Part shown: one piece after another, positions 1 through 13,600 of the stretch
Layout of the letters: each line of letters opens with the position of its first letter
Numbering within the stretch: position 1 is the first letter of the stretch
Assembly (NCBI GenBank): GCA_029962745.1
Contig: CM057169.1
Span: forward strand, 14,769,843-14,833,842
DNA length: 64,000 nucleotides
Origin: Echinometra lucunter
Taxonomy: Eukaryota > Echinodermata > Echinoidea > Camarodonta > Echinometridae
Direction: 5' to 3'
Translations under genes and position numbers: made by a program
The notes under the pieces: model-generated
Seen by the model: only the letters and a program-made list of their open reading frames with translations
Told to the model about the DNA's origin: nothing
Database searches by the model: none

Positions 1-2296
1 AAATCTATTCTTAAGATTAAGCGTCATTGCTAAACAAATGATTCTGATTGAAATTTTACTTCTGTTTGTGAAGTTCTTTTTGTAGGTTGCATATCAACTT
101 TTTTTGTAATTTGATATCAGTACATTCCTGTAGTATCTTTAGCAATCCCATTTAAAAAGTACTAGATGTAATTGATATTAGGAATATGTGCAATTCATAA
201 TATAGTGTGCTTTCTGTGTATCAACATGTACATTATGATTAATGTAATTGACAGTCATAAGCTGATTTACATGTATGTACATTTCAGATGGATTAGAATG
301 TTTATGAAGCATTTGAATGTAATTTGATTGAAACGTATTACACACAGTGAAGATTGCATTACAATTAATAATAATAATGATAATAAATTGTATTTATAAT
401 GAGCTTATTACAAAATGTTTCTAAGCACTAGAAAATAGAAGAAAATGATAAGAAATATAAGCTAAATACGGACAAACAGAAAAGTCAAATATAACACAGA
501 AAGTTATATAAGAATTGAATGAAATCATGAATAGACCTGTTTCCTAATGTATTCAATTTATGTACGATTTCTTTTCAGTACCCTTGGTTACCAACTATTC
601 AGTTTGCCTGTTATACGTAATGGCATCTGAATAGATGGAAACAAATTTGCATACATTAATTATTGCTATGTAAGGCAAGCTTTTGGCGAACTTTGTTAGT
701 TGTCAAGGGAAATTTTTATTCAATAGCTATGCATAAAATTAGTAAACAAGTCTTTTCAAAGATACTACCCATAAACCGAATATAGTGTCCGGTGTTTACA
801 TATTTTACCTTGTAGTTTGCATTAATGTCATGCACTATGAGAAAAGAAAATGTGTTTCTTTATGGAAGTATATCAAAGGTCCATTAATGCTTTTTTTTTA
901 AAAATTCAGTTAACAGGTCTATTGAAAGAATTTCACCCATAAACTGAATTAAGTGTCTGGTGTTGACATATTTTGCCTTGTAGTTTGCATTCATGTCATG
1001 CACTATGAGAACAGAAAATGTTTTTGTTTGTGGAAGTGTATCAAAGGTCCGTTAATCATATGTTATCTGCTATTTTATGTAGGCTGGTCAAAGTCTATAT
1101 ATTGCACAGTTAATGGGCAGTGACTCATATGTATTACAGCATCATAGGGGACTTTGTGTCAAAAGTTTACACTGCGATATTCGCTTATTACAGTCGTAGA
1201 CTGATATTTCAACAAAATTTTTATGGCAAAAGTTTTCCAGCGATATTGTTGTTCCTGAAATAATTGTCAGTCAGTAAGTAGAAATAATGTTATATTTTGC
1301 CATTTCTGTGATGTTTAATATTGCATATGAAGGACAGTTTTGGTAAAATGCATTTACCTACATGAGACTTAAATACTTGCGTGAAAGGCTGCTACAGACC
1401 TCAGTTAAAAACACACCGTTTGGGAGGTTAGATAATTGATAGAATCTGTTTTCCTTTTGAGACTATCAGCCTCTTTCCAAATGACATTTCAAAAATATTA
1501 ACATTTATGAAAATGACAAAATAGTAGGCAACATAAAGGAAGAATTCCTTTATAAAAGATGAGATCATTGTGATTTCTGTGATTCGAGTTTTTGATTGTT
1601 ACTTTTCAAATAATTTAGAATATATTGTGCTTAAAGCAAACTTTGAAATGTCAATCCTTTAAACCACAGAGAGATTATAAATTTAAAATGTATACATGAA
1701 ATTGTTTTGAAAGCACATTGCTGAGCATTTCATGGGGAAATTATTTGCAAATGTATTCAAAATAGTAGATATAAAGAAATTTATGTATGTGGATGAATTG
1801 TTAGTTGAAAAACATCAATATTGTGCAATGTTTTAGGTAAGTTCTAATAATGTCTTGTTTTGTAACTTTGTATCAACCCACCATATTAAATTAAAGTATA
1901 TCTTAGACACGTCACAACTCACAAATAGATAACACTTGTACCATGTGGTCTTTATAAGGGAAGTGCCAGGGTATTTTGATGGGGGGGGGGGGGGGCAAGA
2001 CAACTCACTGGTGAGTTTACGTTTTAAATGAACAAATAAGGCTATTATAGAGTCGCATGACCCTACCCTCTCTTCCCCCACACTCTTCTCTCTCTTTTTT
2101 TTTATCACTTGAAAAATGATAGGGAGGCTGACCCTTGCCCCCCCCTTCCCTGCAGTGCTGCCCCTGGTCCATATTGATTTTATTGGGGGAGGGGGAGGGG
2201 TCAAAGTTGTACCATTTAATGGTCTATGCCAGTAAAATAATTTCATGCGAGACGCAATCCACATTATCCCGACAGATCACAAGATTTACATTTATT
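1..2296. other. AT-rich intergenic or intronic DNA, no gene seen
   Basis: No reading frame here is long or protein-like enough to support a gene on either strand. The stretch is AT-rich and contains the 168-bp tandem duplication listed separately. A run of about 15 G near 1981-1995 is followed by a G/C-rich patch near 2140-2200. I see no splice-bordered coding exon. Confidence 0.5.
750..1070. repeat. Two-copy tandem duplication, period about 168 bp
   Basis: Copy 1 (about 750-890) and copy 2 (about 918-1070) share long matching stretches. For example, TGCACTATGAGAA occurs at 831 and again at 999, and ACCCATAAAC, TTGTAGTTTGCATT and ATCAAAGGTCC recur in the same order. The copies differ at roughly one base in ten, so the duplication is not very recent. 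Confidence 0.75.
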
Positions 2297-2297
2297 C

Positions 2298-2543
2298 TGC
2301 CCTACTTTAAGGTGACAAAAGGAAGCAATTGACATATCAACAAAATTTGAATTATTGATATATTTTCATATTTAATGTGCTCTTCTTCCAGGCCAAATTT
2401 TAGGAATGAACACTCATTTTGATAAGAGATATGTTGGGCAAGACATCATGGTATTGCATTGTCAGTGTACATGACATATACATTTTACTCTTTTACAGGA
2501 AATGTCACTTTTGTCACTTGCATCCTTTTGTCAAAGTAGGGCA
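2298..2543. mobile_element. Palindromic MITE-like element
   Basis: The left end (2298-2326, TGCCCTACTTTAAGGTGACA onward) is the inverted match of the right end (2520-2543, ...TCAAAGTAGGGCA), apart from a short indel. The interior has no ORF. This fits a small non-autonomous DNA transposon; I do not recognise the family. Confidence 0.5.
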
Positions 2544-2589
2544 GTATTTACTCCGACGGTCAAAATATTGAGAATCAGACTCACTTGAA

Positions 2590-2900
2590 AGGGGCGTCAA
2601 TCCGTTTTATATCTTGGGGGGGGGGGGATTCTTTTAAAAAAGGTCCTCGGCTAAAAACTTCGGGGGGACATACACGGACAATTTTCTGCCAAGCAACAAA
2701 AAAAAAAATGGTTCTCGGCTTACTATTTTGGTGGGGGACACCATTTTTTTTTTTGGGGGGGGGGGGATAGACACACCAAAAAAAAATGCTGACAAGCAAA
2801 AAATTGGGTCATCGGCTTTAAATGGGAAAGGGGATACCCTATTTCGTCCCCCACCCTTAAAAGTTGGGGGGCGTGCCCCCCCCCTGTCTTTCCTCATGAG
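2590..2900. repeat. Interspersed repeat rich in G and C homopolymers
   Basis: The stretch holds G runs of about 11-12 (2617-2628, 2755-2766), a T run, and a C run near 2877-2884. Repeated phrases such as TTTTGGTGGGGGACACC and CTCGGCT suggest decayed copies of an interspersed repeat. Similar G/C-run repeats recur near 8440, 31750, 50280 and 55630. Open frames across it encode only Gly/Pro/Lys/Phe runs and are not genes. Confidence 0.5.
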
Positions 2901-3477
2901 TGACGCCCATGGCTGTTGAGTCGGTTTGGTCATTTGGTGATGAAAGAATATTACAACCTTTTGAGTTTGCAATCCATTTTCTTTTAAGTTCTACTTTGCC
3001 TTTACATTGTTTATCTAATTCCACTCCCATTTGGTCGAGTTCAAAATATTTTTTTTTCAAGAATAAAAAATACAAAGTGTATGCCTGAGAAAGTACACCT
3101 TGGAATCATTTTCTGGTATAGTTCAACCAAGATTTCTATCGCAATTCGCAACCATTTTTCACAGCTCCCAACAATACAACTTCATGAATTTTCTGACTGG
3201 TATTGTTTGGCAGAAAGATTAATCGATATGTGAATAAGGATATTAAAAAAAAAAAAAGAAGGAAATCTGGAATCATTTTGACGTCTATAATTGAAAAATA
3301 TTACGCCCAAAGATTTATTTTATTATTATTTTTTCATTGCTGGCAGCTGTGATATGGACTAATGAAATTGTTATGACAGGACATTAATTCAATGTAAACC
3401 TTGATAGGTTCATGCAGGTCTCTCAAACTTGTTCCTAAAGCAGTCGCAATTTATTCTTCTACAATACTCGTACAAGC

Positions 3478-3802
3478 AGTGACGTATTTGGGTCCCAGAC
3501 ATTGCGAGGGTATGGGGCGGGGGCACCGTCTTCTGCATTTTCCCCCTTTTTAAAACTTTCCCAAGTACACCTACGCCGCTGATATATCATTCTACAGTAA
3601 TTCTGCAAAGAAAAAAATGATATATGATACCCCTACAAAATGAGGTATTTCCGAAAATGACCAGGGGCGTAGATAGCGGGGGAGATGAGGGATGCATCAC
3701 CCCCAACACTTTGAAGTGGGTGATACATGCATGTTAGAAATATATATCTATTGGGGAATCATCATTCCCCCGGTAATGAGGACCTGTCTACGCCAATGAA
3801 AA
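3478..3802. mobile_element. Adjacent repeat fragments with GGCGTA-type ends
   Basis: A first fragment (about 3478-3583) runs from CAGTGACGTATTTGGG to CACCTACGCCGCTG. A second (about 3662-3802) runs from AGGGGCGTAGATAG to CTGTCTACGCCAATG, so both have imperfect inverted termini. The interior of the second is itself palindromic (GGGTGATACATGCATG, then ATTGGGGAATCATCATTCCCC). Neither has coding capacity. Comparable ends occur at 33895 and 38551. Confidence 0.45.
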
Positions 3803-3942
3803 TGACCATAATCATTGCATATCTTCCCCGTTGCTTTATTTTCTTCCCGTTAAATTGTTCATTTCCCTTCACTCCTAATGGTTTATTTCACAATGATACT
3901 TTGTCAATAGGTCCCTGTAGAAAAAGATTCAAGATCTCTCCT

Positions 3943-3948
<6 letters not shown>

Positions 3949-3980
<32 letters not shown>
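3949..3980. repeat. (CT)n microsatellite
   Basis: An almost pure CT dinucleotide tract. Confidence 0.9.
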
Positions 3981-3983
<3 letters not shown>

Positions 3984-4666
3984 TTCGATAGGCCTAACAT
4001 GTATACTCCATCCCTCAATTAAATCCTTTCTTAGTGTCCCTTTGTTTTTCTACCCTTCCTTCTTCCATCTGTCCTTCCGAGGCCAGTCATCCTTCTTGTC
4101 CTGCTGACCCCTGTTATCAAAACAACAGCAACAGCAACAACTGCAACAACAACGACGGCAACAAAAGAACTGAGAATATTGACCAAGCTTGAATAATAAA
4201 TCCGCATCGAAGAATGCACCATGAAAAGTGCACTTGTTCTAAGTGTACTTCTGAAAAGGTGATTATTACAAACAAAGCTTTCAGCGCTGTTTACCTCCTG
4301 CAAACCAAGAATAAAAGCATATGCGGCAAGCGTGAGAAATTCTTATTTATTCAGAGAAGTTGGTCGAAAAAATAGAAAATGTGTAATGATGTGGTTCCTT
4401 TCAAGTGAAGACTAATTTATATTCATGACGTTTTGCGTCATTAGCAATATGTTGCCACCTGTAAAATTCATGATTCAACTCAAATAACCCGGAATATCAT
4501 TATTATCTAAGTCAAGAAACTTCAATAATGATTAATGACTATAATAAAGAAAACTGACAAATGGCAGTGTTCTTTCAAGCACAATTTCTCTCATTTTATT
4601 TCATTACTAAATTTTCTTCAAAAAATATATTATTTCACATATAATTTTTTACTTGTCACCATATTT

Positions 4667-4896
4667 TGTGTGTGTGTGTGTGTGTGTGTGTGCACTTGTA
4701 TAGCTTTGCAAGCGAGGACAGTGAACAAAGAAAATTCCTGAGAACAATAGTCCTCGGTTGGTAAACAATAGTCCTCAGTTGTCAAACAAAGGATTTGGGT
4801 TTATTCCGTCAGCCTTGAGAGGACAGGGGACAATAGAAGTCCAATTGTTGTGCTCGGTAGTATAGTGATGTACAGCTGTGTGTGTGTGTGTGTGAA
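4667..4896. repeat. Two (GT)n microsatellites and a short tandem repeat
   Basis: GT tracts lie at about 4667-4692 and 4878-4894. Between them a motif containing ACAATAGTCCTC is repeated in tandem (4745-4790). Confidence 0.8.
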
Positions 4897-4899
4897 AAA

Positions 4900-7800
4900 C
4901 GTTCGAGTGAGATCGGTGTGCAAAAAATAGTTAAATTTATACCTGTACTGTTTAACCGTGATTATAATACACTGAAAGCAAAACAAAAATGATTGCAACA
5001 TAAATCAAGGCCCTTTCATGCGCACCATTAGCAATTCATCACACTCCAGCCTATGTGACTTAAGTCATGGAAAGAGTTGAACGTAAACAGAACTATGTTG
5101 ATATTACAAATATCAATTTCATTTTCAGGTTATAGTGGGCGGGACCAAATAACCATTGTTCAAAGAGTCTAAAATATATAGCTATTGTAGAAAAAGCTGC
5201 CAGCAGCACGTCTCTATCGTAGTCTGTTCAATGTCCTGTTTTGTGGTATAGTCACGTTCGCACTGGCCATTTTTTCAACTTGTTGTGCACAACCACATGA
5301 AAGCTCGAACTTCAGCTAATATTGAAGTGATATGGAAACTGTTTGAAGGGTGCATTAATACATAGTCCAAATGCTGGATAATGGAAAACGACTATTCAAA
5401 AGAAATCATTATTGGTTGATGGCGTCTATTGTTTTGGGTGAATCTATTTTTTTTTTCTTGATTTAGAGAGAAAGAGGATTTTATGCTTTTCCCTGCCTCC
5501 CTTAATAGTTTTAGGCAAAGGATGAAGGCGAATTATTATTATTTACAGTTGCTTTTGTCTGTTTGTTTCAGAGAGTGGTTTATTTCACTTGAACAATAAT
5601 TGTTCCCAATTACTGCACGCTTGATTGATTTTAGAATAATTATAGCACAAATCGTCTGTAATTATTGTAAAATGAATACAAATTATAAAGCGACGTTAAA
5701 CTGCAAGAAAGGCAAAATACATTCTTGTCGGCTCGATGAGCATTTCTTAGACATGACTAAGAAATATCTTTGAAGCAGTCATTCGGTCGCAGAAAGTTTG
5801 CTATAGTGCGAACATTCCCTGGAGTCCCACCGAGTGACCAAACAAAACGCACGATTCTAGGTGTGGTCATTCACGAGTTTTTAATCAGCATATCACCCAT
5901 GCAATGTGAATCAGTTCGCTCTTAATAGCCCATTTCATACCCTTTATAAGCTATAGTCAATTCGTTTTGACACAAGTAGGCCAGAACAATTATTCGCTAG
6001 GCAGCAAATATTCTACCAGTATTTTATCTATATAAAAAAAATCACTTGGTATCACAACTCAACAACCTTTGATTAAAGTTCAACCAGGGAACTATCGCGT
6101 GTTTCTTTGCTTTGTAATTCGGTATTGTGCAAGTCTAGTGCATCATCAATATTTTCCCAACATCTTAATGTTCGTACAGAAGAAAAGAACTGACGCGTTT
6201 TTCTTTGTGATTGGGCCTGTTTTGGTGAGGATCTCAAATACAAAGTCCCCTCCACTCGAACACGTTCGTGGTATCAGAATCTTTCTTCTTTTTATTTTCT
6301 ATCACCATGAAGTGTATACATTTCATCATTGTTATCTATGATTGTTCTTGACCTTGTTTCGGAGCTAATATTTTCACACTCTTCTTGAAAGAGAAGACGT
6401 ATCGTCCAATGAAATTTGAAGTTCTCATTTTTTTTCTTCTTACAAACCACGCCCACAACAATATCAACTTGGCTGGATGTATTTATGAACTTTATTACCA
6501 CATAATCGCAGGAAATATAGATCTTCAGGAAATTCCGTATCTTGCCTTGTAGGCGGTGACTATGTACCTGATAATTTATGCCATTTTGAGGCTTTGAAAG
6601 CTGCCACCAGTTTGGTTGCCAGCTCGGATCGCTGGCAAATAAGTCTGGACGTCCTTCATTAAACAAGGACCGTGTTCTGCATTTTATACTGCTGTTTGTT
6701 TTGATGATTTGGGAAAAGTCTAATTGTTCTCCGCAGTCAGACTATTTCATCTATTGTTAGGTATAGAAACAAAACGTTTTGTTCGCGTTCTTTTGTCTTT
6801 GCCGTGAAACGAACATTACCATTCTTTAGACCTCGCACGACACATACACTTCCTTTAACAGGGAGGTATGCGAAAGTACTCTACTTTCTGAGCCAGCTCG
6901 TTAAGATCCTCACTTTCGCTCTTGGCCTATCAACGGAACAAGTTTTGTTGATGTCAAAACATTGCATTTTGTGTTCAATCTCTTTGCGAGTGGGCTGAAG
7001 TGCTCTCGAATGACTGAATACCAGACATTGATGTCCCAGAAATCTTCGCGGTGTCGCGTTGCTAGAACATGTTTTTCTAGTCACATGAGTCACAGGCTGA
7101 AATTATAAGTGAACTTGGTCGCATTTTTTCCTCACTTTCTGTCTGGAGGGCTACCAACATGACTAGAGAAGTCAAAATGGCCACGCAAATCAGTGAGTAT
7201 GGCATGAATATTTTGAAACTATTTTTAATGATGTCAGTTAAGGTGTTAAGGGAACTACAAGAATGAATTTGAAGTGCACGCTGTTTTAGAGATGACACGG
7301 ATAGAAAAACTAAGTTCTTTCGTGTATCTGTATCTTTAGCGATACATGTAGCCCTCGCTCTTATGAAAGATAAATCGTACCATAAGGCATGTTTTGTCTC
7401 CATGCACAGCACCTGCCCCCCTTTTTTAAGGGAGGGAGAGAACGTTACCATAAATTTGCTTCATCATCTTTATACATGGAGACATTCTTGTTTCAATGAA
7501 TTAAATCAAAAAAACTTTATTCTGTAATGTGAGTGCTTCTTCCTCAGGGAATTTTGGTGCATTCTGCTGTTGAAAGTCAATACATTTTCGAGAGTGAGAA
7601 AACAGGTGTCATTATGTCTGACAGCACTCGGGCATGCAAGAGTAGCCATTATAAAAAGGCAATAGACCAGTTCACCACCAATGCAGTCTGTTCATATTGT
7701 AACATATTCCCCAACAAAATATCACTCTTTCATGAATGTCTTTACTGGCTAATCATTGCCAGAAATTAACTTGACACAGCATTTCATCAATATAGTGTAC

Positions 7801-8400
7801 CACTGTTATGCCCAACGTGTGACTAGAATAGTTAGGGCCTATGCGCACAGGTTTAGAAAAGAAATCTGCGTACTTAATTTTGAATTGTACAGTAAACTTA
7901 TTAAGGTCAGCCATGTTATAACTTGCCTGTAGAAATGATACCATAAATGCACATTATTGCATTAATAATGCATGCTGCATATCAGTCTCTAAATATGTTC
8001 ATATTTACATGATGCTGGCTTATGTTTTGACGTGGTTTACATTTAATCAAGAACAGCAAGGAGTCAACTTTCATCCAGGCTACAGTGAACAAGTTTTTTT
8101 CATTGCTGAAATGTGATTTCTACATGCATGATGCCGACCCTTGTGAACTTTTGTCTTTCTTTTCGATCAATAAAATCCGAATGACTCAAGCGCATTGCAG
8201 AAAAATGTGAAAACCCTATTATTCAAACGGTGCTAAATACTGTAGTTCATGGCCTTTCATGAAAAAAAAGCAAGTTCCCCGTTGCGAATTTCAATGTAGT
8301 AGTTTGTCTGGTATGTTGATGGGTTTGAATTCATGCAGCTGAAGTTCAGATAATGGAGCAAGTCTTTTTACTTCTTTATTTGCAACTGTATCACTACACT
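4900..8400. other. Gene desert
   Basis: No coding exon can be supported on either strand. Minus-strand open frames at 6292-6666 and 7077-7451 have no recognisable domain and no convincing splice borders. Small palindromes may be present, but I cannot delimit an element. Confidence 0.45.
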
Positions 8401-8439
8401 GTACATAGCACCTGGCGCGGTTCCATGGGGTTTTGGGGG

Positions 8440-8590
8440 CTCAAGCCCCCCCCCCCCCTTGCTCGAGCCCCTATAATTTTGGACGATATAGGTACAATTT
8501 TAATTTTATATATATTCTAATATATTACAATCCTCCAAGCCCTTAGTAGCCCCCCCCCCCGAAAAAGGGGGGGGGGGGGGGTTGGCTCTA
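8440..8590. repeat. G/C homopolymer repeat with oligo(C)-oligo(G) hairpin
   Basis: A C run lies near 8447-8458. At 8550-8560 a run of 11 C is followed by GAAAAA and then about 15 G (8567-8581). The two runs could pair into a hairpin of at least 11 G:C pairs with a six-base loop. The surrounding sequence matches the homopolymer-rich interspersed repeats seen elsewhere in the window. Confidence 0.75.
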
Positions 8591-8599
8591 GAATAGCGT

Positions 8600-11208
8600 C
8601 TGTGTAGCGCATTTGGAAAATGGCTATAGGAGCTATTTGTTCATCCCAAGAGGCTTTTGACAGTGAAAAATATGCGGCACTTTACGCAAAACCATTACCA
8701 CCAAAATAGTTCCTTTGATGAACCATTATGGATCATGGTACCCTCTGGCATGTCTGGCGCTACCCCTTCATCAAGTGAGGTCTGGATATGCCACAAAACC
8801 ATGTAAACTGCAAGTGTGCACCCTATTCAGTAAGATTATGAAAACTTTTATCCGTCAAAGTAAAACTAAATCCTCGAGATAGTTTTTGTATTATTTTCAT
8901 GAAAACCACGCATTTCTCTTCAAATACTTCCCTTTTCTGTAAAAGTCATAAAATATGAACATAAACCCTCTACCTCATTAGGTTATCAATTTTAAGTTAC
9001 TACCCATTATGATGGTATTTGATAACGTTTTCCCCTTAAAATAAGATAGGGTAGTAATTTATTATTATTTTTACCAAATATTGGGTAAAACTTTTGACAA
9101 CCTATAAATATCTTAGAGTGAACATTCCACAAAACACCTCTCGGAAAGATAACCCCATCATCATCTCAAACATCAAACAATTCATGATCATAATGAACAA
9201 GATTGTGTCTGGCGCCACTACTTCATTTACCGTGCTTGCTACAATCATAAGTCTCTTTACATTTTCCACTTCGTTGTGTACAATATTTTCATGTTCGTGA
9301 TATGATCAAATGGCTAAGATGTGTTTGCACGTTATTGTTTGCTAGATACACGATGAAATCACATTGAAAAAAACAAATTGACATTGGTTGAAAGTTATAT
9401 TTGGAAAAAGATAAGAAACGCGCAACGCCCGTCTTGATCAAAAAGAGTGCATGTAGTGTGTACAGATTTTGATGCAAGCTTTGACATAAGGATGGAAATA
9501 ATGCTAACCTAATGTCTCTTTACAACGGGTAAAGGGGGCATGGGGGGCATTGTCCTCCATCGCAGACCGTATAGGGGCAGGCAAGAGCAAAACGGGTGAT
9601 ACCACCCCTCCCACATCCTCCCTCACTCGTCGTCTCTTATATATTATACATTTTATCCACCTAATGCTTCCAGTCCCCCACCCCCTCTTCTTGAGCCCCT
9701 AAGAGGCCAGACCAACACTAAGCCATCGTTTCTCTTCCCTGTCGTTGGTAATAGGTAACTATTTATTTGAGAGAGGGGGAGAAGGGGGGGGGGGTCATCT
9801 TCTCGATTCGCGTAATTTCAAGATAGCGTGCAGTAAATGGAAAGCACAATTGTGACCAATCACGGATTGCTTTCATATTATTAATCGAGACTACTCAGTC
9901 ATGGATTAACGGTCCTGTGTAAGAATGTTCACTGTATCCTGAAAAAAAATTACACGATTATTCCTACCAGCCTTTTTCCCAACATGCCCAATCGACTAAG
10001 CTCCATGGATATGTAATACTCGCATTTCTCTTGTATTTTTTTTTTTCTTTGCATTTCCAAATGATTGTAAGCTTCGCAAATTCTCACCTCTACTTTGCAA
10101 CAATTTGTTGTTCTGGGTACTGTCCATACCTTTTTTTAAGTAAATTTTCAATACTGTTTAAAAAATTACCCCAAATTATTAAACTCTTGTGTTTTGACTC
10201 TTTGGGGGAATGACGCTGGGTTTTAAAACAGAGGGAATTTTTTTTTTTTCTCCAGAGAAATATTGCGCTTTTCACATATTGAGGTGTGGTCAGGATTGGG
10301 GGTAGGATAATTACGATAATGTTCGATTTATTTGGATCTTGCATTGTTTACCTTTTAAATGGCCCTAATCCACACACTCACCATCAATTCATCTTGCTTG
10401 GTCCTACATCCTCTCTCATCTATCATTCAACTAATTTGTCACCAGGCCTCCGTTGATTAGATGCTCCCAACTTAAAACATCCCCGTGCGGAGATACTTTT
10501 GTGTATAATGTGTTAAGGCCACCGGCGGCGGCGGCGGCAGCGAAATGGATGCCTGCTTGCTTTGCTGCAGGTGCATCTATCCAACGCAGTGCCCTTCGCT
10601 AGGCACCAACGTGGGTTTGTCTATCTTAATAGTGCTGTGTGTAGTCCACACAATACACTCCCATTCTACCATGTTATTAACTACTCCATGTACACAACCA
10701 CCATGTACGGCCGTTCACCGCTGTGCAGAGAACTCTGCCCGCCAATATTCCATCAATCGCGTTGACATAATGAATACTGACAGGAATCGTGGAATACTTT
10801 GGTTTATGAGCGTTATATTCTTTACATACAATGCGATCTAAAGCAAGCAATAGCGTCGACTACCTCAAATCTAAGAATGGAATAGGTTTTGGATTTTCCA
10901 TACGGTGGTGTCGCCCCATGTAGATGCCCTATACGTCTACATCTCCCTTGGATAGCACTCGGTAAGTGAATGTCATCCCATCTCATGTGTTATATTCTGA
11001 ATGCCATCCCGGGGGCGTAAGGTCAAGAATGTAGACCATTCTATTAACTCACTGCATGTTCCTACACATTCTCAAATGCCGATATGTTGGGAATATGTCT
11101 AAGGTGTGACCACTTAAAGGGACATTGTTAAGCATGCACAGACACTCTAGTCTGCATAATTCGGAAGGCTGTAGATACTATACAAACTGAGATATTGATA
11201 GAGAGAGT

Positions 11209-11258
<50 letters not shown>

Positions 11259-11450
11259 AGAAAGGGAAGGAGATAAATAGAAGAATAGAGACAGATGAGG
11301 AGGTGAAGAGAAAGTAAGAGAGCTCAGCAGGACCGGAACCGGAAAAGGATAGGGTTTAAGAAAAGAGAACAGATAATATATTTCATAATAATCGAGCTTG
11401 CATGGTATACCAGGCTATATGATAATATATTATAGACTGAGACAGATAAG

Positions 11451-11487
<37 letters not shown>

Positions 11488-12300
11488 AATAGGGAAGAGA
11501 GGGAGAGGGGGTTGATGGGTTAAGGTATGTCATAGAAGGGTATGCGAATCATGATACCTATAGGCAGGTAAATGGATTGTCTTAAAAAATGCTGGAAGAA
11601 TATTACAGTTTTAGATTTATATCTGCGTTCTGTTTGTTTTAACAGACATACAACGCTTGCCCGGAATTAGTCATAACTATAGAGATAACCCCTCTGCAAA
11701 TTGCTGGAGGCAGAATGCAATGTAGATATAGCCATTATCAAATATGATATTTATCCAGTATAGAATGTCCTTTAACTCCTGAAATTTGTTGTTCTTAAGA
11801 TCATGAAAAAGCAGCAAGGTGAGTGTCCTTATTGAAAGTACAATCAGCTGTATCATGTGCCCTTTGAAACTGACAGCCATAGTCTACCTTATTAAAAGTA
11901 GAGCCGAGTTCTAGGAAAGGTTAAACATGAGTTTAGGGCTTTCTTATTATTTTAAATGTTAGCTTGGAAGAATATCAATGTTCCATCAGGAGGATTCCTC
12001 TTCAAATTCCATCTTAATTATATTTGAAATAATAGCTGAAGCCTTCGAGCCGAATATTCATGTTGCCTTTGAGGTTGTCCCATGTACTTATTGCTGTGTG
12101 CACCTATAGTGTATGTGCCTCGGGGGTAAAGTGAGTGAATTTATTAGCAGTTTGCTGATTCCAAAATCTGAGACACTTGTTTTTATATACTACTAATCTA
12201 CTTTTCCCAGTTGCTTGGAGACGTTTTCTTTCACAGTTGTATAATCTTCAGATTTATTTTCAAATACACAACAACCAGAAATGTCCCTTGATATTAATTA
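8600..12300. other. Gene desert with simple repeats
   Basis: I see no supportable gene. Features of note are a G-rich patch (9525-9800), a (CGG)n-like tract at 10522-10541 inside a locally GC-richer segment (about 10430-11000), and GA tracts listed separately. A possible 5' splice site (GGTAAGTG) follows 10970, but no coding frame leads into it. Confidence 0.4.
11200..11483. repeat. (GA)n microsatellites with adjoining G run
   Basis: A GA tract at about 11200-11246 runs into about 11 G (11246-11256). A second GA tract lies at about 11455-11483. A minus-strand open frame here encodes only Ser/Leu repeats and is not a gene. Confidence 0.9.
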
Positions 12301-12309
12301 TAATAATAA

Positions 12310-12650
12310 TCTAGATTTTTATAGCGCCTGATATATTTCCGATGTTTCTAAGCGCTTTACAGAAATATTACTTCCCCGGTCATCGGATTCGGGCTTGCCC
12401 GCACACAATGTATGCAACTTATCCACTCCCTAGAGAGTATTCCAGCCAGGCGCATTATGCAGACGCTCACAATACTAAACTGCTAAACAAATTGCAATAA
12501 CCTCCGCATCCTACCGGTTACCCACTAACACCTGGGTAGAGAGTGGCAAATGTAGATTCATATCTTGCCAAAGGACATAAGTGCCGCGACGGGACTCGAA
12601 CTCGGATCACGAGATCCACAGTGTGGTGGTGCATTCATTAGACCACGAAC
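12310..12650 (-). mobile_element. tRNA-derived SINE, near full length, reverse strand
   Basis: Read on the minus strand, the element begins with a tRNA-like head whose B box is GAGTTCGAGTCC (about 12595-12606). It continues through CATTTGCCACTCTCTACCC, a middle ending in GCGTCTGCATAATGCGCC, and a tail with TCTGTAAAGCGCTTAGAAAC. The same blocks in the same order occur on the + strand at 15990-16125 and 23400-23600, which defines the family. Transcription would be by RNA polymerase III from the internal boxes. Confidence 0.75.
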
Positions 12651-12651
12651 C

Positions 12652-12793
12652 AGGGCCCTCTTGCATATTACATGATGCGATTTAAAGAAAAATCAAACGC
12701 ACGTAACATTATACTCACTCACTGGTTAAAAATCAAGTTGCGTTTAATTTGTTGAGTTGCGTTTAATTGCAACTTTTTATGCAAAAGGGCCCT
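12652..12793. mobile_element. Palindromic MITE with AGGGCCCT ends
   Basis: The left end CAGGGCCCTCTTGCAT and right end ATGCAAAAGGGCCCTATG are inverted matches. The interior includes TTGCGTTTAATT repeats and no ORF. It abuts the tRNA-like head of the neighbouring SINE. Confidence 0.6.
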
Positions 12794-12820
12794 ATGCTGG
12801 GTTTTTGTTGTTGTTTTTTG

Positions 12821-12844
12821 TTGTGTGTGTGTGTGTGTGTGTGT
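12821..12844. repeat. (TG)n microsatellite
   Basis: A pure TG tract follows a TTTTTGTTG-rich stretch. Confidence 0.85.
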
Positions 12845-13600
12845 TTTTAGACTTTCGTCCTTCGAAAAATAAACCGCATTCGCCCTTCGTTAAAAGGAAT
12901 AATTGAAAAATGAATACCCAGTGCATTTAAATCCAGACATTAAATATTTGTGACGGTTTACCTGCGTTCTGAAGCTCATAATACAGGAGCAAGGCAAGGT
13001 GAGTGCCCTTCTTACCAAAAGTGCAGTCAGCTGTGCTCTCCCACTTAGAGGCTGCATCAGTAAAGACTATTGCTGCAGACCTTTCTCCGTACAAATTGCA
13101 ATTTGATTGATATCACTTAACTAAACACATAATGAAAGAAACGGGCGTAATTATGTTTTTGCGTCGAGTTCGTGTAGATCCGATGTATTTGAAATTTGTA
13201 ATTTGTATGCTCAGTAAAAGGGCTATCAAAATGTTAATTGCAGAGTTTGGCCTAAAGCCCGGCGCACACTATACGATCCGTCTGCGATCCAATTTTGGAA
13301 AAAAAAATTGTTATAGCATTTGATATGAACATTCAAACATGTGAAATCTTAATAATCAAAGTTTCGAATAGTCATACGAGTACAAAAATCGAAATTCCGG
13401 GCTATTGCGAGCCTCTAAATTCCAAATCGTAATGAAATCAAATCAATCTTGCAATCGGCTACGATTTGAAGCCAATTTGGCCTTTATTCTGACCGCAAGG
13501 CCTGCAGTTAACGAAAATTTCGATTTCAGTATTCCTATCATTATTCTGAACTTCACAAAAGATTATTTATTTAAGCTTCCATATTTAACGCTAAATGCCA

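Noticed and set aside
512..517. Possible beta-TrCP phosphodegron (DSG motif; numbers here are residues of the BTB protein) in its C-terminus
   Set aside because: The sequence reads DSGIS followed by Ala, so the second serine is one position too early for the DSGxxS consensus.
2581..3088. Several short frames on both strands
   Set aside because: They run through G and C homopolymers and mutually overlap; none has a domain or splice border.
10430..11000. GC-richer patch with a CGG tract and a GGTAAGTG donor-like site, considered as a first exon
   Set aside because: No downstream acceptor or coding exon could be tied to it within the window.
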